Assembly (NCBI GenBank): GCA_016714785.1
Contig: JADKCC010000017.1
Coordinates: 124,001-188,000 of the forward strand
Length of the DNA: 64,000 bases
From: Saprospiraceae bacterium
Lineage (GTDB): Bacteria; Bacteroidota; Bacteroidia; Chitinophagales; Saprospiraceae
Reading direction: 5' to 3'
Part shown: piece after piece, positions 55,323-63,332 of the stretch
How positions within the stretch are numbered: the stretch's first letter is position 1
Layout of the letters: the number at the start of each line of letters is the position of its first letter
The notes under the pieces: model-generated
Database searches by the model: none
What the model was told of the DNA's origin: nothing
The model's input: only the letters and a program-made list of their open reading frames with translations
Translations under genes and position numbers: made by a program

Positions 55323-56657
55323 ATGCTTGAAAGGTTTTTATCACATATTAATCAAAAAAAAATATTAAAAAAAGAAGATAGTGTGCTATTGGCTATCTCG
55401 TCTGGTATCGACTCCATGGTAATGTTAGATTTATTTGCAAAAGGTAAATGGACTATAGGAGTAGGACATATCAACCACCATTTGAGAGGAGTTGAGTCGG
55501 ATGGCGATGCTGATTTCATAAAAAAATATTGCAGCCAACATAATATTCCATATTTCCAATTAGATCTTGATCCATTATTGCTAACACAAGGCAATATGCA
55601 TGCCAATGCAAGGTACAAAAGATACGAATGGCTCAAAAAAATTGGCCTTGAAAATAATTACCAATATATCGCTACGGCACACCACCAAGATGACGACACC
55701 GAAACATTTATGATCAACCTTTTAAGGGGCTCAGGGTTGGATGGATTAGATGGTATTGACTTCAAAAATGGAAATATCATCCGTCCAATGCTATTTGCCA
55801 CGAAAGAAGATATTTCAAATTTCGCCCAAGACAATGATATAACTTACAGAGAAGACAGCAGCAATCAAAAAGATAAATATTTACGAAATCACTTAAGACA
55901 CCATGTATTACCAGAAATATTAAAAGCTGACCAAAGAGCCAAAGGTGGCATTGTCAATAGCATATCCAATTTAAAATCTACCAAAAAATTATTGGACTTT
56001 TTGGTAGAAAAATTCACGCAAAGTATAATTGAAATTAAAGGAAATGAAGTTTTTATTCATCTTTTACCAATTACTGAAACAGGCGTAGGTGAAGCACTTT
56101 TGTATGAAATGATTAAGAAATATGGATTTAACTTCAACCAATGTCAAAATATTACTCAATCAAACATCCAGACAGGTATTGTTTTTTATGCTCATGAATT
56201 TGAAGCACTTGTAAACCGAAATCAACTCATTATAAGACCCATTTCGATTACATCAGATCATATTTACAAAACAATCCATGAATTTCCATTTACCTTAGAG
56301 ACAAGTAAATTTACGATTACATTTGATTACGCTTCCATACCACATTCATTTGAAAAGTCAAATGACACACTTTGGCTTGATGTCAATCAGTTACATTTTC
56401 CGCTTACCATCAGAAACTGGAAAGACGGAGATATATTTGGGCCTCTCGGGATGCAAGGCAAAAGACAAAAAGTAAAAGACTACCTCATCAATCGGAAAGT
56501 CAGTCAGTTTGATAAAGAAAACATCCTTGTATTGGAATCACAGAATTCAATCATTGCAATATTAATGCAAGGCATTTCAGAGCAGGTAAAATTATCAAAA
56601 AATAGTACAGCTTGTATGGTGATCAAAAAGATCGATATTAATAATGATTTTTTGTAA
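55323..56657 (+). CDS. tilS: tRNA(Ile)-lysidine synthetase TilS
   Basis: 444 residues from the ATG at 55323. The N-terminal PP-loop ATPase has LLAISSGIDSMVMLDL, where the canonical SGGxDS is SSGIDS (residues 26-31). Further family blocks are GHINHHLRG, TAHHQDDDTETFMINLLRGSGLDGLDGI and REDSSNQKDKYLRNHLR. The C-terminal domain ends in the substrate-binding barrel (WKDGDIFGPLGMQGKRQKVKDYLINRKVSQF). It converts C34 of tRNA-Ile(CAU) to lysidine, an essential step. Confidence 0.94.
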   Translation: MLERFLSHINQKKILKKEDSVLLAISSGIDSMVMLDLFAKGKWTIGVGHINHHLRGVESDGDADFIKKYCSQHNIPYFQLDLDPLLLTQGNMHANARYKRYEWLKKIGLENNYQYIATAHHQDDDTETFMINLLRGSGLDGLDGIDFKNGNIIRPMLFATKEDISNFAQDNDITYREDSSNQKDKYLRNHLRHHVLPEILKADQRAKGGIVNSISNLKSTKKLLDFLVEKFTQSIIEIKGNEVFIHLLPITETGVGEALLYEMIKKYGFNFNQCQNITQSNIQTGIVFYAHEFEALVNRNQLIIRPISITSDHIYKTIHEFPFTLETSKFTITFDYASIPHSFEKSNDTLWLDVNQLHFPLTIRNWKDGDIFGPLGMQGKRQKVKDYLINRKVSQFDKENILVLESQNSIIAILMQGISEQVKLSKNSTACMVIKKIDINNDFL

Positions 56658-56759
56658 ATTACGACTGAAAAGTATATTTAAACATATAGGTGTAGCAAAT
56701 CATAATCTGTGTGAGATGTCCCTTGTTAGGTACAGTCTAGCTTTAGATTAGGATATAAA

Positions 56760-56847
56760 CAAAAGTGCCATTGGTGGGTTAAGAATACTAGGCAGTGCAC
56801 AAGACGATATCAGTAACGTAGCCAGTACCGTAAATGTAGCAATATAA
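56760..56847 (+). other. Possible remnant of a coding sequence
   Basis: A short open frame lacking ATG reads KSAIGGLRILGSAQDDI, then SNVASTVNVAI and a stop at 56845-56847. Its composition is protein-like, but an in-frame TAG lies just upstream. It could be the tail of a decayed gene of the following unit. Confidence 0.25.
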
Positions 56848-56858
56848 AATATTAAAAC

Positions 56859-57617
56859 ATGACCACAGCTAAAGAAAAACAAAGATATTTTACGACTTAT
56901 TTTTACGAAAATCTGTACAAAGAGAAAGGATACAAACTCCGCATTGCTCAAAATACAATCTATAATGATTATTCAGAAGTTTATTTATGTTCTTATGATA
57001 ATAGAGGAGGAGAGCTCCGAATAGACCCTTCATTCAATTTTATGCACAAAGAATTAAGAATGATAGCTATCGAGGCAGGAGTGGATCATTTTGCTTTTGA
57101 TAATATTGGAGGTGCTAAACAGGGTACAAAGATGGCAACAGAGATAGGAATTTATAATTTTGCGCAGATATATGTACCAAAATTTAGTTTATATGAGCCA
57201 CCAGTTAAAGTTAATGAGCAGAATTATATAGAAACTCGGGATTCAGAAATTACATATAAAATATTACAAGAATCTGATATCCATGAAACCTTTCTTCACC
57301 ATAAATATTTCATGGAAATAGTCGGTTTTAAATATATAGAAATGATGAAAACGCCTGAAGGTATAGATAAAATATATAATGATGTTATTTTAAGGAAAGA
57401 TATTGATTATATATTGTCTGAAAAAGGGAGAGTTAGCCTCATAGTTTTTTACTCTCCACCATTGAGAGTCATTTACAGCCTTATTTCTGCAAAACTTGTA
57501 AGTGACGAGCGATATAGAGCGGTATTGGAACGCCATAAAATGTTGAGATATGAAAACGATTTGATCGTAGAATATTTAAAAAAATTATTAAATATTTTGG
57601 TTAAATATAAAAATTAA
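56859..57617 (+). CDS. Hypothetical protein, first gene of an unknown pair
   Basis: A 252-residue cytosolic protein without signal peptide or membrane segment. It is mixed alpha/beta with many aromatic residues (FTTYFYENLYKEKGYKLRIAQNTIYNDYSEVYLCSYDN in segments). The middle has GGAKQGTKMATEIGIYNFAQIYVPKF and a C-terminal helix rich in Lys and Leu (EYLKKLLNILVKYKN). I do not recognise the family. The next gene starts 8 nt after its stop, so the two are translated from one message. Confidence 0.7.
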   Translation: MTTAKEKQRYFTTYFYENLYKEKGYKLRIAQNTIYNDYSEVYLCSYDNRGGELRIDPSFNFMHKELRMIAIEAGVDHFAFDNIGGAKQGTKMATEIGIYNFAQIYVPKFSLYEPPVKVNEQNYIETRDSEITYKILQESDIHETFLHHKYFMEIVGFKYIEMMKTPEGIDKIYNDVILRKDIDYILSEKGRVSLIVFYSPPLRVIYSLISAKLVSDERYRAVLERHKMLRYENDLIVEYLKKLLNILVKYKN

Positions 57618-57625
57618 AAAAGCAA

Positions 57626-58150
57626 ATGGGATACAATTATTCATGCATAGCCATTGACAGAAATATAGAAGGTAAGGTGGAAGATTTTTTGGAGTACAAC
57701 AATGTTTTTGTGAAGACTTCATCCAAGTCTGTTGCTATAGAAAGTGCATTGGACGGAGATCAAAGTAAAGAGATCGATGCTTATTTTACAGACAAGGGTA
57801 CGATTCTATTTATTCCAAATGAAATGTCTCTCCAGTATTACAATTACCCAGATACAGTAGTGATGACATTTAGTTATTATGAGACTACCATGACCTTCAC
57901 CATATTTCTCTCTCAAAATGGGAAAGCCATAAGAGAAATCATGGAAGCCGAAGGTGAGATACACCATGAAGAAGGTGTTCCACTCACTCATGAAGATGGA
58001 CATAATAGCATTGCGGACTGGATAGATGAGAAAGTAGAAGAACTGACTGGATTTAAGATGTTCTCTTATGATGATGATGCCATGTGCGTTAGATACAATA
58101 TACTAAAAGAAAAGGAGAGAAAAGGATTTTTTACCAGACTCTTTTCCTAG
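57626..58150 (+). CDS. Hypothetical protein, second gene of an unknown pair
   Basis: A 174-residue cytosolic, strongly acidic protein. It starts MGYNYSCIAIDRNIEGKVEDFL and has a conserved-looking centre of beta strands (GTILFIPNEMSLQYYNYPDTVVMTFSYYETTMTFTIFL in pieces). An Asp/Glu/His stretch follows (GEIHHEEGVPLTHEDGHNS) and then WIDEKVEELTG. Function unknown. Size, acidity and tight coupling are compatible with an immunity or antitoxin-like partner, but no toxin motif is seen upstream. Confidence 0.7.
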   Translation: MGYNYSCIAIDRNIEGKVEDFLEYNNVFVKTSSKSVAIESALDGDQSKEIDAYFTDKGTILFIPNEMSLQYYNYPDTVVMTFSYYETTMTFTIFLSQNGKAIREIMEAEGEIHHEEGVPLTHEDGHNSIADWIDEKVEELTGFKMFSYDDDAMCVRYNILKEKERKGFFTRLFS

Positions 58151-58270
58151 TTGATTAAGAACTTTTGATGTCGCAAGTTTCAGTCTGTTGCTAGTCTGAC
58201 CTGTCTGCCCAGTATTGGGAAGATAAATGCAAAATGAGACTTTAGCGAATCTTCCTACCGGAATAATTAT

Positions 58271-59464
58271 TTAACACGCACACTCACTCACTGCCAGCCA
58301 AGCCATCAATCCCATACCTATCTCCAATGCCCGCTCATCAATATCAAATGTCGGTGTATGAACAGGAGAAATAATGCCCTTTGATTTATTGCCAGTACCT
58401 AAACGATAAAAGCAAGAAGGTACAACCTGTGAATAAAACGCAAAATCTTCTGAAGTCATACGCAGGTCGAGGTCCACTACATTTTCTTCACCCAAATAGG
58501 CTATCATTTTTGATTTCACATCCTGAGTGAGTTTTGGGTCGTTAACCAGGCAAGGATAACCTTTCATAATATCTACAATTACCTGAACACCGTAGGCTTT
58601 ACCTGTATTCTCAATTATTGATTTAATGAGCTCATGGGCTTTTCCCCTCCATGTTTCATCCATTGTACGAAAAGTACCTTCTATATTTATCTCATTAGGG
58701 ATAATATTGGTAGCGCCACCCACTGTATTAAATTTGCCAAAACTCAATACAGATGGTATAGCAGGATTAGCATTTCTAGACACTACTTGTTGCAGCGCTA
58801 CGACCATTTGACTTGCAGCCAATACAGTATCTGTTACGTCTTGTGGCATGGCCGCATGACCACCTTTACCTATGATTTTGATATAGATTTCATCGGCAGA
58901 TGCCATGTAAAGTCCCGTTCTTATACCGACTTTGCCGACTTCCATCGATGGAAATACATGTTGTCCGATCATGGTTTCAGGTTCAGGATTTTCTAAAACT
59001 CCCTCTTCAATCATCAGACTTGCACCTCCAGGTAGTTTCTCTTCACCAGGCTGAAAAACCAAACGAATCGTGTTTGGCAAATTATCTTTTATAGATTGTA
59101 ATATGAGGGCTACACCTAGCAATGATGCTGTATGAACATCGTGCCCACAAGCATGCATGATGCCTTCATTTTTAGATTTGTAAGTTACATCATTGGCCTC
59201 TAGGATAGGAAGGGCATCCATATCGCCTCTTAGTGCCACTACCCTATCAGACTGCCCCTGTATGGTCGCTACGATACCATAACCCGCCCATCCTGATGTA
59301 AAAGAGATACCAGCATCAGTTAGCTTGTCAGCTATAAATTTTGAAGTATTTTTCTCTTCAAAAGAAAGCTCCGGATTTGCATGTAAGTGTCGTCTAATTG
59401 CAATAATTTCGGGTAAAAGTGCTAAAGCTTTTTCTTTGATGCTGGTCAATATTGTTGGTTCCAA
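58271..59464 (-). CDS. M20 family amidohydrolase (N-acyl-amino-acid type)
   Basis: 397 codons from a TTG start (no earlier ATG). Metal-binding motifs of M20D: RGDMDALP (80-87) and HACGHDVHTA (104-113). The dimerisation domain follows (about 185-300), and the C-terminal FAFY / HTPTFDIDE is as in aminoacylase or IAA-amino acid hydrolase relatives. It likely removes acyl or amide groups from small substrates in the cytosol. Not linked in an operon with confidence: a terminator lies between it and the upstream PspA-like gene. Confidence 0.87.
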   Translation of the reverse strand: MEPTILTSIKEKALALLPEIIAIRRHLHANPELSFEEKNTSKFIADKLTDAGISFTSGWAGYGIVATIQGQSDRVVALRGDMDALPILEANDVTYKSKNEGIMHACGHDVHTASLLGVALILQSIKDNLPNTIRLVFQPGEEKLPGGASLMIEEGVLENPEPETMIGQHVFPSMEVGKVGIRTGLYMASADEIYIKIIGKGGHAAMPQDVTDTVLAASQMVVALQQVVSRNANPAIPSVLSFGKFNTVGGATNIIPNEINIEGTFRTMDETWRGKAHELIKSIIENTGKAYGVQVIVDIMKGYPCLVNDPKLTQDVKSKMIAYLGEENVVDLDLRMTSEDFAFYSQVVPSCFYRLGTGNKSKGIISPVHTPTFDIDERALEIGMGLMAWLAVSECAC

Positions 59465-59500
59465 AATTTATCGTTTTTGATGATGTAAGTTTTATTAATG

Positions 59501-59536
59501 AAAAAAAGGATTCCATTTTCCTAATGAAATCCTTTC
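59501..59536 (-). terminator. Terminator of the PspA-like operon (minus strand)
   Basis: On the minus strand AAAGGATTTCATT pairs with AATGGAATCCTTT (one wobble pair) around a 5-nt loop, followed by a T run. It sits 27 nt beyond the stop of the 59563 gene. Confidence 0.8.
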
Positions 59537-59562
59537 TATATTAAATCGATCTTTATTTAACA

Positions 59563-60567
59563 CTATGAATTAAACAAACCATCATACTGAGAGTCAGTCC
59601 CTCTTGTATGTATTTCTGGTTGTTTAAGTTCTAAAATGTCATCTACTTTTTCTTTGCCCCCTAGTAAGAGTAAAGTTGAATTTTTTTCATAATCTTCCAG
59701 CATTTTTAAACCCTGCTCTTCAAAAACGCCATTTTGTAGGTCAATAGAATTCATAAAACTAGAAGACATTTCCATAAATCGCTCCATTTCTCCTACTTTA
59801 TTGGCAACATCATCTGCAATGACTTCCATTGCTTGATCGAACATGGCCCGCTTATCTGCATCACCTTTGATAATACTCATAGCAGACCTCATGGCTGAAT
59901 GACTTGCCCGTATGGCTTTGCGCTCTTGTTCTTTGACTTTTACTTGATCTGTTGTATCCTCGATCAATATCTCTGAATTAGAATACATTTTAGTCAATAC
60001 TCTGTAAAGGATAGACATTTTATTGTGTAATGCCGTGTATTTCTCATTACTTTCAGATAATCTAGCTGCTTTCCTGCTAGCTAATAACATAGCACCTTCA
60101 TTGTTTTGCTCTTTCGCTTTTTTAGCAATCAACATATTATTATTGATTTCCTTATTGTTCTCCTCCACTATAGTCACCAATTTACGCATTTGACCTTTCA
60201 AATTGCCTATTTGTGTACCCATTTTCTGAAGATTGTCCTGAAGATCGCTGATATAATTTTTCAAGATTCCAATAGGGTCAATAGTTACGAATACACCTGT
60301 AATCCACCTCATCACACTTTTGTACATGTAAGAGACCAATGTTCGCCACTTTGGATCTAGTACCATGTAAATAATTACACCCAAAATAGCCAACAATGCA
60401 ACGATACCTAATGTATTAGATAGCATCGCCAAAATTGCTGCACTGTACTTGAATAAGATAAATCCGATACCACCTAAAATCGCAGCTAAAAATAAAGCGC
60501 CTGTAGTGCCCTCTGGCTTTTGCCAAAAAGTTTTGGGTTTAAATTCTGTATTTGGAAAAGTTGCCAT
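59563..60567 (-). CDS. Membrane-anchored PspA/ESCRT-III-like coiled-coil protein
   Basis: A 334-residue protein. Two hydrophobic helices (about 23-47 and 52-70) are followed by DPKWRTLVSYMYKSVMRWITGVFVTIDPIGILKNYISDLQDNL (72-113, shown in segments). Helical coiled coil then runs to about 300, with VTIVEENNKEINNNM and MLLASRKAARLSE. The DPxxxLxxYIxDLxxxL start and the long Ala/Glu/Lys helical hairpin resemble the PspA/Vipp1 superfamily, which remodels stressed membranes. Canonical PspA lacks the membrane helices. Family membership is by visual pattern, not search. Second gene of a two-gene operon, 69 nt after its partner. Confidence 0.65.
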   Translation of the reverse strand: MATFPNTEFKPKTFWQKPEGTTGALFLAAILGGIGFILFKYSAAILAMLSNTLGIVALLAILGVIIYMVLDPKWRTLVSYMYKSVMRWITGVFVTIDPIGILKNYISDLQDNLQKMGTQIGNLKGQMRKLVTIVEENNKEINNNMLIAKKAKEQNNEGAMLLASRKAARLSESNEKYTALHNKMSILYRVLTKMYSNSEILIEDTTDQVKVKEQERKAIRASHSAMRSAMSIIKGDADKRAMFDQAMEVIADDVANKVGEMERFMEMSSSFMNSIDLQNGVFEEQGLKMLEDYEKNSTLLLLGGKEKVDDILELKQPEIHTRGTDSQYDGLFNS

Positions 60568-60636
60568 AATCTATTTTTGTTTTGTTCTGTAAAAGTATTA
60601 ATAATTTAGAAATAGTAAATAAAAAAGGATCATTTT

Positions 60637-61188
60637 TTATAAAACCCTATCATAAAGTTGCCCATCTTCTTCAATCTCACTGTATAGAATATCAAAAGTA
60701 TGTTTAAACTGATCTCGTGTATCTTCTATTTTGATGCGGGAAACTTCAGAGCCGTCTTTTAGTTTCATAATTTCTACTTCAATAAGTTCTTGCTCAGCTA
60801 CAAGCTGCTTTATCTTCCTTTTATTTTCTTCTATTTTTTCTAATAGCCTATTGATTTCCAAAGACTTAGCATCAATATTATTAGCTATTTGATTTTTTAA
60901 CGCAATAGCAAATTGTTCTTTTTCTCTATTTAAAATATTTTTATAATGCTGTACAGTTAACATTAATTTATCTTTGGTCAAACCCATAGTGGATGCAGTT
61001 AAAAAAGCGCTTTTAGCTGCTGTGGATTCATCCATACCCATTTGGGACAATGCTTTGTAAGATTGTTTAAATTTAAGATAGTCAAAATCTTTTTGCTGCC
61101 CATCTTTGATGGCTGTGAGCAATTTCATCAATACTTTATCATTTACATCATTTATTGGAGCAAAAAGGTCTTTCAGATTTATGGTCAT
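60637..61188 (-). CDS. Coiled-coil hypothetical protein, partner of the PspA-like protein
   Basis: A 183-residue cytosolic protein. The N-terminal helical domain (1-85) has SYKALSQMGMDESTAAKSAFLTASTMG. A long coiled coil follows (about 88-150, EINRLLEKIEENKRKIKQLVAEQELIEVEIMKLK in segments) and then a short acidic tail. It is the first gene of the operon, with a promoter just upstream. It may bind the coiled coil of the membrane-anchored partner. I do not recognise the family. Confidence 0.65.
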   Translation of the reverse strand: MTINLKDLFAPINDVNDKVLMKLLTAIKDGQQKDFDYLKFKQSYKALSQMGMDESTAAKSAFLTASTMGLTKDKLMLTVQHYKNILNREKEQFAIALKNQIANNIDAKSLEINRLLEKIEENKRKIKQLVAEQELIEVEIMKLKDGSEVSRIKIEDTRDQFKHTFDILYSEIEEDGQLYDRVL

Positions 61189-61211
61189 ATTGTGTTATTC
61201 TATTTATAATA

Positions 61212-61243
61212 CAAAAATAGGCAAAGCATTGGTTTTGTTGCAA
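61212..61243 (-). promoter_or_regulatory. Promoter of the PspA-like operon (minus strand)
   Basis: On the minus strand, TTG (61241-61243) and TATTTTTG (61212-61219) are separated by 21 nt, matching the Bacteroidota -33/-7 layout. The ATG lies 24 nt downstream. Confidence 0.65.
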
Positions 61244-61296
61244 TTTATTCGATAAAACAAATCAGAAGTCCTACCAATGCAAGTGTGTAGATGTTT

Positions 61297-61959
61297 TTAA
61301 TTTTCTTTTTTCCGTATATAATCAAAATGTTTGGTCACAAACCCATCGAACATTTCATTGTGAACGATACTAGTATTGTCAAAAGGCAAATCATACAAAC
61401 CTTTGACTGTGCGCTGCCTAGAAGCTTCAAAGAGAGAAACAGCACAGGCCACACTAATATTGAGACTTTGAACCATGCCATGCTGAGGAATGATAAAATT
61501 GCCGTCCAAACAAGCAAGTGCTGCTTCAGATATACCTTTCTGCTCATTACCAAACATCAGGGCTACTGGTGCAGTCAAATCTAGTTCGTATAGAGATTGG
61601 GATGTTTCACTAAGGTGTGTCCCATAGATTTTATCATATTTGCGTCTTACTGCATCAATACATTCATAAAGATTGCCAAAATAATGTGCTTTCACCCATT
61701 TACGAGCTCCTGACGATGCATTTTTCCCTATCTTTTGTGATAGAAAGTTATAACTGTGTTCTGAATACAACACATAAATTTCAGAAATCCCAATAGCATC
61801 ACAGCTTCTGATAACTGCTCCGATATTGTGAGGATCGTGCACATTTTCAAGAATTACAGTTAAATTTTGTCTTTTGGCAATTACTTCTTTAAATCTTTGC
61901 GCCCTATCATCTGTAATTGTGTCCCTACTAATGAATGATGTTAAAGTTTCCTTTGCCAT
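61297..61959 (-). CDS. trmH: TrmH/SpoU family RNA 2'-O-methyltransferase
   Basis: A 220-residue cytosolic SPOUT enzyme. Motif 1 has LENVHDPHNIGAVIRSCDA (37-55), motif 2 ALMFGNEQKGIS (132-143) and motif 3 IPQHGMVQSLNISVACAVSLFEA (156-178). The pattern and size fit TrmH, which methylates G18 of tRNA. An rRNA target is possible. Its start overlaps the end of the upstream lipoprotein gene by 19 nt, indicating translational coupling. Confidence 0.9.
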   Translation of the reverse strand: MAKETLTSFISRDTITDDRAQRFKEVIAKRQNLTVILENVHDPHNIGAVIRSCDAIGISEIYVLYSEHSYNFLSQKIGKNASSGARKWVKAHYFGNLYECIDAVRRKYDKIYGTHLSETSQSLYELDLTAPVALMFGNEQKGISEAALACLDGNFIIPQHGMVQSLNISVACAVSLFEASRQRTVKGLYDLPFDNTSIVHNEMFDGFVTKHFDYIRKKEN

Positions 61960-63332
61960 TTGTTTGCTTTAAACTCTATAATATCTAAATGTTTATTTTC
62001 GTAAAAATCAAATTTCATGGGATCATTCGCTATCAATGAGTCATCAGACTTTGCTTTGCGTATGTCATAAGTACTTTGTAAGTATGAGGTAGCTTCATTA
62101 TCCAAATAATTTTGAAAATTTTTCCCGTATTTCCAAATATTTCTACCCAAATATAATATCAAATCATACCCTTTAATAGCATCTGCATTGGGTATTTCAC
62201 CATATTGATCTAAGTAATCTCGTCTAAATTCTCTAATCTTCCCATGGTTTTCATCTACAAAATCAGACATCACAATATGCATTTGGAGAGCATTGTAAAA
62301 ATCAAAATCCACTTTATCAGATTCATACAAAATAGGCATACCAAATACAGATATCTGCCTACCGCCTTTCTCCGCTCCTAATCTTCTTAAACATCCATAA
62401 ATAAAATCTTCATCCGTATATGAATAATTAGGTATTATGATGGCTTTAATTTTTGGATTTTTAAATAATCGATAGAAAGCTGAAGAGCCGTTGTCTAAAC
62501 TATCTGAAGACACAAAATAAGGAAAATAAAAATCTTTGGCTTTGGATGCTGTAGCGTCTTGAAAATATTTTATCCAAGAATTGGTGTCCTTGTTATTCTT
62601 ACCAATTATAGCAACTTCACCAGCTTGGAAGGTTGAAGATGTGTTTTCTGCCAGTTTAATAAAGTGTTCTTTTAGATTGGGTTTCATCTGTAGGTAGTAA
62701 GGATTTTCATTGGTCAGTTTGGTACTTGTCTGCCATGGAGATACCAATGGAATACGTTTGGTTTTACACGCCTCTGTCAATAGTTTTAAATCTTCTCGCT
62801 CAAATGGGCCTATAATCAAATCTGTATCTTCGGTAGTTAACGATCCAATTTGCTCACTGATTTTAAATGCTCCCTCTTCAGTGTCTATCACTTGCACATT
62901 CAACTTTACACCTTCTTCGTTCAAGGTTTCAAAAGCTTTCAGCGCTCCAGCATAAAAGTGTACAAATCTGGAAGCAAATGGATCAGAAATATTGTCAGAA
63001 TTTAATGGTATTAATAGCTTCACGTTGTATTTTGGTCGGAAATCAGCTCCTAAAAAATCATCAGATATTGTTTTGCTATTGATGGTAATTGGAGACTTTT
63101 CTGCAGATATATCTGTCCAAACAATAGTGTCCACCTTATCTTTTTGATAGGCTACATTGGGCAAAATTGTATCTTTTTTGATCAAAGGTGTTTTTGACTC
63201 CGCTTTAACTACTTGTGTTTTCTCTTTTTTCACAGTACTTTTCGGAACTGAACAAGAAGTAAAACTTAACAATAACAATAATAGAAAACTATTCCCACTC
63301 AATAGTTGCAGGTGGTTTGGTGCTGATGTCAT
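61941..63332 (-). CDS. Periplasmic-binding-protein-like lipoprotein (PBP1 fold)
   Basis: A 463-residue protein. The lipobox SFTSC has Cys27. The ATG lies inside the end of guaA (44-nt overlap); a TTG ten codons on (LSGNSFLLLLLL) is an alternative start. Residues about 105-440 are a type I periplasmic-binding fold: LLIPLNSD, FYAGALKAFETLNEEGVKLNVQVIDTE, DLIIGPFEREDLKLLTEACKTKRIPLVSP. This is like LppC or the PBP1/LysM proteins that often neighbour guaA in this phylum. No LysM domain is seen here. The ligand is unknown; a cell-wall role is possible by analogy with LpoA/LppC. Confidence 0.8.
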   Translation of the reverse strand: MTSAPNHLQLLSGNSFLLLLLLSFTSCSVPKSTVKKEKTQVVKAESKTPLIKKDTILPNVAYQKDKVDTIVWTDISAEKSPITINSKTISDDFLGADFRPKYNVKLLIPLNSDNISDPFASRFVHFYAGALKAFETLNEEGVKLNVQVIDTEEGAFKISEQIGSLTTEDTDLIIGPFEREDLKLLTEACKTKRIPLVSPWQTSTKLTNENPYYLQMKPNLKEHFIKLAENTSSTFQAGEVAIIGKNNKDTNSWIKYFQDATASKAKDFYFPYFVSSDSLDNGSSAFYRLFKNPKIKAIIIPNYSYTDEDFIYGCLRRLGAEKGGRQISVFGMPILYESDKVDFDFYNALQMHIVMSDFVDENHGKIREFRRDYLDQYGEIPNADAIKGYDLILYLGRNIWKYGKNFQNYLDNEATSYLQSTYDIRKAKSDDSLIANDPMKFDFYENKHLDIIEFKANKWQRKL

